From: Candidatus Poribacteria bacterium
GTDB lineage: Bacteria > Poribacteria > WGA-4E > WGA-3G
DNA length: 36,330 bases
NCBI GenBank assembly: GCA_022828145.1
Contig: JAJEJA010000012.1
Location: 1-36,330 of the forward strand
Reading direction: 5' to 3'
The notes under the pieces were generated by a model, which saw nothing but the letters and a program-made list of their open reading frames with translations, was not told where the DNA came from and made no database searches. Positions 24,732-32,824 of the stretch are shown here, in pieces; position 1 is the first letter of the stretch, and each line of letters opens with the position of its first letter. Both the position numbers and the translations under genes were made by a program.

Positions 24732-24830
24732 ACGTGAGTTTGATAAATCAGAACAAATAACTTACGTAGGTTGGGTTTCGTGCCTCAACCAACCTACACG
24801 CATATTGCATTTAATTATTCAAACTCACAT
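24732..24830. mobile_element. MITE, TA-flanked, copy a
   Basis: It begins ACGTGAGTTTGATAA and ends with the near inverse (TTATTCAAACTCACAT), flanked by TA at 24730-24731 and 24831-24832. Inside is a GTAGGTTGGGTT/AACCAACCTAC hairpin. It is a short form of copy c in the opposite orientation. TA duplication and ends suggest mobilisation by an IS630/mariner-type transposase; none is encoded here. Confidence 0.7.
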
Positions 24831-24914
24831 TATTATAGCATTATTTGACGATATTAACGACAGAATACAGACGAAATATGCTATTGGAAATCATTTAAAA
24901 AAATGGTATAATTA

Positions 24915-25055
24915 ACGTGAGTTTGATAAATGTAGCGCAAACTTTCCAGTTTGCGAAAATGTGACACAAACTGAAAGTTTGTGCTACAATGCCCGCCTCC
25001 CAGATACGAAAATGGCGTAAGTGAACGCAACCGAAATGATTAATCAAACTGACGT
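24915..25055. mobile_element. MITE, TA-flanked, copy b
   Basis: It has the same ACGTGAGTTTGATAAAT end and an inverse ATTAATCAAACTGACGT end, flanked by TA at 24913-24914 and 25056-25057. The interior differs from a and c: an imperfect hairpin built on TGTAGCGCAAACTTTCCAGT and AAACTGAAAGTTTGTGCTAC. The right TA forms part of a TATAAT (25056-25061) upstream of the metalloprotease. Confidence 0.7.
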
Positions 25056-25143
25056 TATAATTAGAGAGTTGTTGTCAAAGATAATTTTGGAAATTTCTTT
25101 CAGAACAGAATCATAGTAGGCTTTAAAAAAGGAGAAGTAATAG

Positions 25144-27759
25144 ATGCGACACGTATTCACCTATTGGATATGTCTGGTCTTAGCAGGAATAATAGCACTT
25201 CCGTTAAGTGCACAAGAAGCGAAAGAGACTAAACCTGCTACGGAGCAATCATCCGAGAAAAAGAAGAAAGAATATGAGGATTTCAGTAAAGTTATAGAAG
25301 ATAGCAAGACGTATCAAGGTTTTTTCAATCTGTATCAGAAAAAAGAGAATTTGTACTGTGAAATTCAACCCTCACAGTTGAACGAGCCTTTCTTATGTAT
25401 GATTAGCATTGCACGGGGTATAGCATCAGGAAGAATCCTTTCAGGTATGACATTAGATGAATGGTTGCTTGAATGGAAACGGGTCGGTGATAAGGTGCAT
25501 CTGGTGCGTAAGAACGACCGTTTTCGTGCGGATAAAGGTACACCAATAGCAGAAGCAGTCAATTTAGGATATAACGATTCGGTTCTCTTTGCACTTAAAC
25601 TGGAGAGTGTGCATCCGCAGCGTAAGAGTCTTTTAGTCAATATTAGTAACGTCTTTGTCTCTGATCTGCCGCCATTGTCGGGAAGTGTAGGGGGTAGATT
25701 TGACAAAGCACGTAGTACCTGGGGAACGGTGAAGACTTTTCCTAAGAATGTTGAGTTGAGAGTTAATGCGGTCTATTCAGGAAGTGGTTCAAGAGATACG
25801 ATACCGGACACTCGCGGTATTCCTGTCACTGTGCACTATAGTCTGGCAAAGTTGCCGAACAACGACTATCAACCGCGTTTAGCTGATGATCGGCTTGGGC
25901 ATTTCATGACAACGGTGAAAGATTACTCATTGCAAACGAGCGATGATCCTTACATCCGTTATGTGAATCGGTGGCACTTGGAAAAAGCGGACCCGAAAGC
26001 GAAACTTTCTCCTCCAAAAGAACCGATAATTTTCTATATTGAGAAATCCATTCCTCACCGTTATCGTCCTTATGTACGCCAGGGGATTTTAGAATGGAAT
26101 AAAGCGTTTGAAAAGGTCGGTTTTGTCGATGCAATTGAAGCTCGCATACAACAGGAACATGAAGATTGGGACCCTGAAGATGCACGCTATAATACGATTC
26201 GGTGGATGGTTGGCGGATCATTTGCTATTGGACCTTCTCGCGTTAATCCGCTTACTGGTCAGATTTTGGATGCTGATATACTTGTGGGTGAGAGTTGGAC
26301 GCGATATTGGCAGCGCGAATATACGACTTTCTTTGATGAAGTAGCACATGAAAAAGAGCATCATGTTGATCATGCTTCACGGTTTCACTGTGAGTTCGCT
26401 ACAGGTTTAGAACGACAGATGAAGTTTATGGCGAGTGTGCTACAAGCCAGAGGTGTGATGAAAGATGGTGGTGAGATTCCCGAAGCGTTTATCGGACAAG
26501 CACTTAAGGCGTTGATAATGCACGAAGTTGGTCATACATTGGGATTACGCCACAACTTCAAGGCAAGTACGATATACACGCTTGATGAAATAAACAAGAA
26601 GAAAGGTGAGGCTTTACACGGGTCTGTTATGGAATATGATGCTGTCAACATCTCACTGGACATCAAGAAACAGGGGGATTACTATACCACGACTATAGGA
26701 CCGTGGGACTATTGGGTGATTGAATACGCATACAAACCGATAGAAGGTAGCAAACCTGAAGCAGAATTATCGGAGTTAGGTAAAATCGCTTCAAAAGTTG
26801 CGACTTCAGAATTGCGGTTCGCTACGGATGGTGATGCGTCTATGTATCAGTATAGAGACCTTGATCCGTTGGTGAACCGTTGGGATTTAGGTGCTGATCC
26901 GCTTGAGTTTGCGAAACGGAGACAGCAGATCATTTCAGAACTTTGGGATGATATCGCTGACAAGGTTACGAAAGAAGGGATGGGTTATCAACGTGTAAGA
27001 CGTGCGTTCAGATCGCTTTTGGGTGAATACACTTCGTCAATGTTTCTTGCGTCAAGATTTATTGGTGGACAGTATCATCACAGAGATCATCGCGGAGACA
27101 AAGATGGACGGTTACCTTTTGTTCCTGTTTCTGCTAAGAAGCAGCGGGAGGCATTGGCATTCATCAAGGAACATGCGCTGTCTGATAAGACCTTTGATTT
27201 TCCGCCTGATCTTCTTAACAGTCTTGCGGTCACGCGCTGGAGTGATTGGGGAGCAAGTAGCGGTAGTTCTTCACGATTAGACTATCCTCTTCACAGTGTG
27301 ATACTGCGTAATCAGAATATGATTGTTGCACGGCTCCTTGATCCGAATGTTCTTGCACGCGTGCAAGATACAGAGCTGAAGTTCTCTAAAGAGGAAGATG
27401 TGTTTACGATGCCGGAACTGTTTACAGGTATATCGGAGGCTATCTGGGTGGAACTTGATAAAAATGCAGCCGGAAGACAATGGACGAATTCTGATGCGTT
27501 TATCTCAAGTTTCAGACGGGGACTACAACGTGAACATTTGAAACAGTTGATTAAGCTGGTATTGGATGCGGATAGTGGTACACCTGAAGATGCAAGATCA
27601 CTTGCACGATTGCATCTGCAAAGGATCAATGAACGTATAGTGAAGTTACTGCAGGCCTCAAAGAATCAGTTGGATGATTATAGTGTAGCACATCTTGAGG
27701 AATCGCAAGTTCGCGTTTCAAAGGCGTTAGATGCTGGTTTCCGAGTTGAAACAAGGTGA
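25144..27759 (+). CDS. Secreted zinc metalloprotease, DUF5117/DUF5118/DUF4953 type
   Basis: This 871-residue protein has a signal peptide (IALPLSAQ near residues 18-25). A DUF5118-like start (YEDFSKVIEDSKTYQGFF) and a DUF5117-like region of beta strands follow. The peptidase domain has the zinc motif HEVGHTLGLRH: His460, Glu461, His464 and His470, the metzincin form HExxHxxGxxH. A Met-turn candidate is Met496 in SVMEYDAVN. AAAAGGAGAAG precedes the ATG. It is divergent from sigma-C, with two MITE-like repeats in the 594 bases between them. Export to periplasm or outside and protein cleavage follow from the family; the substrate is unknown. Confidence 0.9.
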   Translation: MRHVFTYWICLVLAGIIALPLSAQEAKETKPATEQSSEKKKKEYEDFSKVIEDSKTYQGFFNLYQKKENLYCEIQPSQLNEPFLCMISIARGIASGRILSGMTLDEWLLEWKRVGDKVHLVRKNDRFRADKGTPIAEAVNLGYNDSVLFALKLESVHPQRKSLLVNISNVFVSDLPPLSGSVGGRFDKARSTWGTVKTFPKNVELRVNAVYSGSGSRDTIPDTRGIPVTVHYSLAKLPNNDYQPRLADDRLGHFMTTVKDYSLQTSDDPYIRYVNRWHLEKADPKAKLSPPKEPIIFYIEKSIPHRYRPYVRQGILEWNKAFEKVGFVDAIEARIQQEHEDWDPEDARYNTIRWMVGGSFAIGPSRVNPLTGQILDADILVGESWTRYWQREYTTFFDEVAHEKEHHVDHASRFHCEFATGLERQMKFMASVLQARGVMKDGGEIPEAFIGQALKALIMHEVGHTLGLRHNFKASTIYTLDEINKKKGEALHGSVMEYDAVNISLDIKKQGDYYTTTIGPWDYWVIEYAYKPIEGSKPEAELSELGKIASKVATSELRFATDGDASMYQYRDLDPLVNRWDLGADPLEFAKRRQQIISELWDDIADKVTKEGMGYQRVRRAFRSLLGEYTSSMFLASRFIGGQYHHRDHRGDKDGRLPFVPVSAKKQREALAFIKEHALSDKTFDFPPDLLNSLAVTRWSDWGASSGSSSRLDYPLHSVILRNQNMIVARLLDPNVLARVQDTELKFSKEEDVFTMPELFTGISEAIWVELDKNAAGRQWTNSDAFISSFRRGLQREHLKQLIKLVLDADSGTPEDARSLARLHLQRINERIVKLLQASKNQLDDYSVAHLEESQVRVSKALDAGFRVETR

Positions 27760-27790
27760 CATTTACCAAGAATTGGCAGATCGTGACAAT

Positions 27791-27823
27791 GTAGGTAAGA
27801 TTTTGGCATAAAATCTTACCTAC
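27791..27823 (+). terminator. Perfect 14-bp hairpin after the metalloprotease gene
   Basis: GTAGGTAAGATTTT and AAAATCTTACCTAC with a five-base loop, 31 bases past the stop. There is no following T run, so it may be a repeat or a weak terminator. Confidence 0.4.
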
Positions 27824-28357
27824 AAGACACTGAAAGTCTAAGAGATAGTGCACAAGTTGTTGCATTTTTTACCATGACAAACTAATGAGTCCAATTCCCC
27901 GTAAACGAGAAACACCATCAGTACATTAAATTTATCCCTGATTTTATCCCTGATTTTTTATCCCTTTTTCAATTCCCTTCAAACGAGAAAAACCTTCGGA
28001 AGCCAGGCACTGTAGGAGATGAATTAGCAAAAACCATACGCGGCGATTTTCAGTCAAGTTTGACTATCCAATATTCGTCAAATTTCCTCTGACCCCAATG
28101 AACATTGACCGATACGCGAATATGTGAACAATCAGGCTCAAAATCCAGTCCCCATCCCTGTTCTTGAGCTTTTCTACGTCAAAACAGACACTTTGACAAT
28201 CGCGAATGGGTTTCTGCAAACATTCTATATAACATCTGCGAAATAGTCAAGCAATATTATCAGAAATGTGATAATATATATGCTGGAAGACAAGGATAAT
28301 CTCTCTCTACATTTTGTCATTAGAGATTTTTAAAACTGTCCAAAGTATAGTAATTTA
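27824..28357. other. Intergenic stretch without a supported gene
   Basis: It holds two imperfect direct repeats (27891-27916 and 27969-27994, sharing AATTCCC and AAACGAGAAA) around three copies of a TTATCCCTGATTT-like word. Otherwise it is AT-rich sequence with no convincing frame on either strand. Confidence 0.5.
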
Positions 28358-28509
28358 ACGTGAGTTTGATAATTAAATGCAATATGCGTTGTAGGTTGGG
28401 TTGAGGCACTAAACCCAACATTTTGCCCCCTTATAGAGAAATACATGTTGGGTTTCGTGCCACAACCCAACCTACGTAAGTTATTTGTTCTGATTTATCA
28501 AACTCACGT
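28358..28509. mobile_element. MITE, TA-flanked, copy c
   Basis: It begins ACGTGAGTTTGATAA and ends TTATCAAACTCACGT, flanked by TA at 28356-28357 and 28510-28511. The interior has GTAGGTTGGGTT and its inverse AACCCAACCTAC around a TGTTGGGTTT/AAACCCAACA hairpin. The outer sequence matches copy a when inverted. It ends 32 bases before the WD40 start codon. Confidence 0.75.
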
Positions 28510-28541
28510 TAATTTAAAACTTAGAAAACAGTGAGGGCCCC

Positions 28542-30527
28542 ATGAAAAAGTCAGATTTGTATCAACAATTGAAAAAGATAGTTGTCATTACAATAGTTTT
28601 GTGTGTTCATGGCTTATTTTGTGCTTATGGTGAACCTATTGATATTACCAAGATAGGTTTGCCAGAAGGTGCAGTTGCTCGACTCGGTAAAGGTGGTATT
28701 GAGGATATATCGATTTCTCCTAATGGCAAACAGTTAGCAGTTGGGACTCAAATCGGGGTTTGGTTGTATGATGCACGGACTGGTGATACGATCTCTTTTC
28801 TTGATGCACATGAGACTTCTGTCAGATCGGTGGCGTTTTCACCGGATGGATTCACACTTGCCAGTGGTGGTGGATTGGGAATAGATAAATCCATACGACT
28901 CTGGGATACAAGGACAGGTGAACAAAAAATACTATCATCAGGTCAAGCGGCTGATGTTGGAGCACTGGCGTTTTCACCTGATGGACTCTTACTCGTTAGT
29001 GGTGAGGGGGGTGGTAGTGGTCAGGTAAACTTATGGAATGTTATCACAGGTAAACGTAAACATAGACTCTTAGGCAATTACCAACAAGTTCTGGAAGTAG
29101 CATTTTCACCTGATAGCAGGACTGTTGCTGTTGCCAGTTTAGATGCTACATTGCGGATGTGGGATGTTGAGACTGGACAGATCAAACATGAATGCGTTGG
29201 TCATACAGCCTATGTTGCGACAGTTGCGTTTTCACCGGACAGTTCCGTTATCGCAAGTGGGGGGAATGATGGAACAATTCGATTGTGGGATGTTGAGACT
29301 GGTGAACATAAAAAAACATTCCAAGGTGGTTCGGAATTGATAAGCACTGTAAAGTTTAATCCTGATGGTGATTTCCTAATTTGCGGATATGATTATGGTA
29401 AAGAAATACAGTTCTGGAATGTTTCAACAGGAGATGTAGAGAAGGTAATTCGCGTTCCTGACAAAGCCATAACAGAACTCCTGTTTTCTCCAGACAAGAA
29501 AACGCTTATTGGTATGCATTGCGTCGGTAACATTCATTTTTGGGATCTTGCTACAGGGACAATCAAATTCAGCATCATGAATTATGCACGGAATGCGTAT
29601 TCCATTGCCTATTCTACAGATGGTAAAACATTAGCCAGTACATCTGGTACTGGTATCACTTTGTGGGACATTGGAACCAGAACACATAAGATGGCACTTA
29701 CCCATAACCGAACTGGAGCAGAGACTATTGCTGCATTAGCATTTTCACCTGATAATCGTACAATCGTAAGTGGGGATGGGGATGGTAAGATTGATTTGTG
29801 GGATTCTACAACACATGAACATATACAAACCCTTAAAGGACATACTGATGGAATCCGTTCCGTAGCGTTCTCATCAGATGGCAAATGGTTCGCAAGCGCA
29901 GGCGATGACCACACAATCCGTATATGGGATGCTGAATCTGGTGAACAGATACATGTGCTTGAAGAAGAGAAGGGACGTGTTTTTTCAGTTGTATTTTCAC
30001 CAGATAATTTAACCTTAGCAAGTGGTGGTTACAACGGTGTCGTCCGTTTCTGGGATGTTGCCACAGGTGAACAGAAGATGACGATACCAAAAACTGGGAA
30101 CGGTCTTTCTATTGCGTATTCTCCGAACGGAGTTCTGCTTGCTACCACAGGAAAGTCAGTTAAGCTGTGGCATGTACAGACTGGGGAAGAGGTCCTTAAT
30201 CTGGATTACAACGCAAAGTTTATGGAAGAAGGAATACAATTAATAGATGGACAAAAACCTGCAATAGTGATGGATGTTATGAGGGATTTTCACTTAAACA
30301 TGATGCATGGACCAGAATCCCTTACTTTTTCTCCTGATGGCAGTTTAGTTGCTGTTGTCCGAGGAAATGGACTAATAAATTTGTGGGAGATAGAAACGCA
30401 AACTCTTAAAAAGTCATACTCTGGACATAAATGGTTGACCGAGTCAATTGCATTTGCCCCTGATGGGAAGACATTCGCAAGTGGAAGTATTGACGGTTCA
30501 ATACTGATATGGGAAGTGCCTGAATGA
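28542..30527 (+). CDS. Secreted WD40-repeat protein, 14 repeats, copy 1
   Basis: This 661-residue protein has a signal peptide (VVITIVLCVHGLFCAYG) and a short conserved opening (DITKIGLPEGAVARLG). After that it is built of WD40 repeats. I count 14, for example VRSVAFSPDGFTLASGG/IRLWDT, VATVAFSPDSSVIASGG/IRLWDV, IRSVAFSSDGKWFASAG/IRIWDA and a final SIAFAPDGKTFASGS/ILIWEV. Fourteen repeats would form two seven-bladed propellers. There is no kinase, NACHT or peptidase domain, so it is probably a binding scaffold in the periplasm or outside. The ribosome binding site is weak (GAGGG). The start is only 32 bases after a MITE-like element. Confidence 0.9.
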   Translation: MKKSDLYQQLKKIVVITIVLCVHGLFCAYGEPIDITKIGLPEGAVARLGKGGIEDISISPNGKQLAVGTQIGVWLYDARTGDTISFLDAHETSVRSVAFSPDGFTLASGGGLGIDKSIRLWDTRTGEQKILSSGQAADVGALAFSPDGLLLVSGEGGGSGQVNLWNVITGKRKHRLLGNYQQVLEVAFSPDSRTVAVASLDATLRMWDVETGQIKHECVGHTAYVATVAFSPDSSVIASGGNDGTIRLWDVETGEHKKTFQGGSELISTVKFNPDGDFLICGYDYGKEIQFWNVSTGDVEKVIRVPDKAITELLFSPDKKTLIGMHCVGNIHFWDLATGTIKFSIMNYARNAYSIAYSTDGKTLASTSGTGITLWDIGTRTHKMALTHNRTGAETIAALAFSPDNRTIVSGDGDGKIDLWDSTTHEHIQTLKGHTDGIRSVAFSSDGKWFASAGDDHTIRIWDAESGEQIHVLEEEKGRVFSVVFSPDNLTLASGGYNGVVRFWDVATGEQKMTIPKTGNGLSIAYSPNGVLLATTGKSVKLWHVQTGEEVLNLDYNAKFMEEGIQLIDGQKPAIVMDVMRDFHLNMMHGPESLTFSPDGSLVAVVRGNGLINLWEIETQTLKKSYSGHKWLTESIAFAPDGKTFASGSIDGSILIWEVPE

Positions 30528-30590
30528 TAAATTCAATTCTAATGTCAAGATGATTATGGTAGAGATTAGAATTAACGCCATATTCCTGAA

Positions 30591-30658
30591 CTGTAGGAGG
30601 GAACTCCGATTCCCGACTATTCCTATGTTCTGTCGCGATTCGGAGATCGCTCCTACAG
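30591..30658. repeat. Imperfect inverted repeat CTGTAGGAG...CTCCTACAG
   Basis: Arms of about 27 bases (CTGTAGGAGGGAACTCCGAT and, inverted, CTGTAGGAGCGATCTCCGAA) with a few mismatches, between the two WD40 genes. A smaller GGTTGAGTT/AATTCAACC hairpin follows near 30700. Noncoding. Confidence 0.6.
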
Positions 30659-30830
30659 AGGAAATGTAGAATTATTTCTATAATCCACTATAATTTGAGC
30701 AGGTTAGGTTGAGTTATGAAATTCAACCAACATGACAACTCAACATGTTGACAGTTTCAATATGTGCATCCGAAAAGTTGTTAAAAGGAAAGGAATCCAA
30801 AGATACCATCACAATAAGAGGAGGACTATC

Positions 30831-32123
30831 ATGAGAAAAGCAAATTTTTATCAACACCTTAACTTATTGGTTGTCATCTCAATGTTATTATGTGTTCAGG
30901 GACTATTCAATGCTTATGGAGATCCGCCAGACATTACCAAGATAGGTCTACCAGAAGGTGCAGTTGCACGACTCGGCATAGGTGGAATTGAGGATATAGC
31001 AATTTCTCCGAATGGCAAACACTTAGCGATTGCAAGCCAAATCGGGGTTTGGTTGTATGATGCACAAACTGGTGATGCGATCTCTTTTCTCGATAAACAT
31101 GAGACTTCTGTCAGATCGGTGGCATTTTCACCAGATGGGTTCACGCTTGCAAGCGGCGGAGGATTAGGGGAAGACAGATCAATACGACTGTGGGATATAA
31201 GGACTGGTGAGCACAGTGTGCTTTCTTCAACTGACTACAATGATGTAGGGGCATTGTCGTTTTCGTCAGATGGGAATTTACTTGTAAGTGGACATCATAG
31301 TGGAAATGTCATCTTGTGGGATGTAACCACTGATAAACTCAAGCATAAACTCTTAGAGAATAATGGTCAAGTCTTACAAGTAGAATTCTCACCTGATGGC
31401 AAGACAGTCGCGATTGGAAGTTTAGATACTACCCTCCGACTCTGGGATGTAGATACAGGTCAACTCAAACATGAGTGTTTGGGTCATACAGATTGGGTTA
31501 TGACTGTTACCTTTTCACCCGATAGCTCTGTCATCGCAAGTGGTGGTCGTGATGGAACAATTCGTTTGTGGGATGTTGAGACTGGCAAACATAAAAACAC
31601 ATTCCAAGGTAGTTCGAAATTGATAAGCACTGTAAAGTTTAGTCCTGATGGTAATTTCCTAATTTGCGGACATGCATATCGCAAAGATATACAGTTCTGG
31701 AATGTTTCAACTGGAGATGTAGAGAAGGTAATTCGCGTTCCTGACAAAGGCATAACAGAACTCCTCTATTCTCCAGACAAGAAAACACTTATTGGTATGC
31801 ATTGGGTGGGTAACATTCATTTTTGGGATATTGATACAGGGACAATCAAATTCAGCATCAAGAATTATACATTGAATGCGTATTCCATTGCCTATTCTAC
31901 AGATGGTAAAACATTAGCCAGTACATCTGATACTGGTATCGCTTTGTGGGATATTGAAACCAGAACACAAAAGATGACGCTTACAAATAACCGATCCGGA
32001 GCAGAAACTATTGCTGCATTAGCATTTTCACCTGATAATCGCACAATCGTAAGTGGGGATTGGGATGGTAAGATTTCTTTGTGGGATTCTACAACAAACG
32101 AACATATAAAAACTCTTAAATGA
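30831..32123 (+). CDS. WD40-repeat protein copy 2, truncated by a nonsense codon
   Basis: This is a tandem paralogue of the WD40 gene upstream. It has a signal peptide (LVVISMLLCVQGLFNAYG), the same DITKIGLPEGAVARLG opening and the first nine WD40 repeats. The ATG at 30831 follows AAGAGGAGG; the longer frame to 30732 has no such site. The frame ends at a TGA (32121-32123). Copy 1 has GGA at the same place, in the same context (CTTAAA then GACATACTGATGGAATC), so a single G-to-T change made the stop. The rest of the gene stays open in the same frame to 32804. A product of 430 residues would have one full propeller plus two blades, and may be unstable. Confidence 0.8.
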   Translation: MRKANFYQHLNLLVVISMLLCVQGLFNAYGDPPDITKIGLPEGAVARLGIGGIEDIAISPNGKHLAIASQIGVWLYDAQTGDAISFLDKHETSVRSVAFSPDGFTLASGGGLGEDRSIRLWDIRTGEHSVLSSTDYNDVGALSFSSDGNLLVSGHHSGNVILWDVTTDKLKHKLLENNGQVLQVEFSPDGKTVAIGSLDTTLRLWDVDTGQLKHECLGHTDWVMTVTFSPDSSVIASGGRDGTIRLWDVETGKHKNTFQGSSKLISTVKFSPDGNFLICGHAYRKDIQFWNVSTGDVEKVIRVPDKGITELLYSPDKKTLIGMHWVGNIHFWDIDTGTIKFSIKNYTLNAYSIAYSTDGKTLASTSDTGIALWDIETRTQKMTLTNNRSGAETIAALAFSPDNRTIVSGDWDGKISLWDSTTNEHIKTLK

Positions 32124-32804
32124 CATACTGATGGAATCCGTTCTGTAACGTTCTCACCAGATGGTAAATGGTTCGCAAGCGCAGGCAATGACCACACAAT
32201 CCGTATATATGATGCTGAATCTGGTGAACAGATACATGTACTTGAAGAAGAGAGAGGACGTGCTTTTTCAGTTGCATTTTCTCCTGATAATCAGACCTTA
32301 GCAAGTGGTGGTTTCAACGGTGTAGTCCGTTTCTGGGATGTTGCCACAGGTGAACAAAAGATGACGTTACCAAACACTGGAAACGGTTTCTCTATCGCAT
32401 ATTCACCAGATGGAGTTTTACTCGCAACTACAGGAAGACCCGTAAAGTTGTGGCACGCGAAGACCCGGGAGGAAATACTCAAATTAGATTACATGTCAAA
32501 GATAATGAATGAACGAATGCAATTAGCAACGAGAGAAATTGACAAATTGCAAGTCCAGGCAAGGAATGTCGCGATGATGATGATGAATGGGGCAGATAAT
32601 GTTGCATTTTCTCCTGATGGAAATATCCTTGCTGTTTCACATGGAGACGGACCTATAAACTTGTGGGACATAGAAACACAGACTATAATAAAGTCATTTA
32701 CTGGACATAAATGGACGGTTAAGTCTATTGCTTTTGCACCTGACGGCAAAACACTTGCAAGTGGAAGTGTTGACGGTTCAATACTGATATGGGAAGTACC
32801 ATAG
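32124..32804 (+). pseudogene. C-terminal part of WD40 copy 2, after the nonsense codon
   Basis: This stretch continues the preceding frame without shift for 226 codons and holds repeats 10-14: IRSVTFSPDGKWFASAG/IRIYDA, AFSVAFSPDNQTLASGG/VRFWDV, FSIAYSPDGVLLATTG/VKLWHA, VAFSPDGNILAVSHG/INLWDI and SIAFAPDGKTLASGS/ILIWEV. It is still closely similar to copy 1, so the stop is probably recent. There is no Shine-Dalgarno at its beginning. Internal translation from a later ATG (32361) is possible but not supported. Sequencing error at the TGA is the simplest alternative. Confidence 0.75.
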
Positions 32805-32824
32805 TGGAGGATTAAATAGTACTG

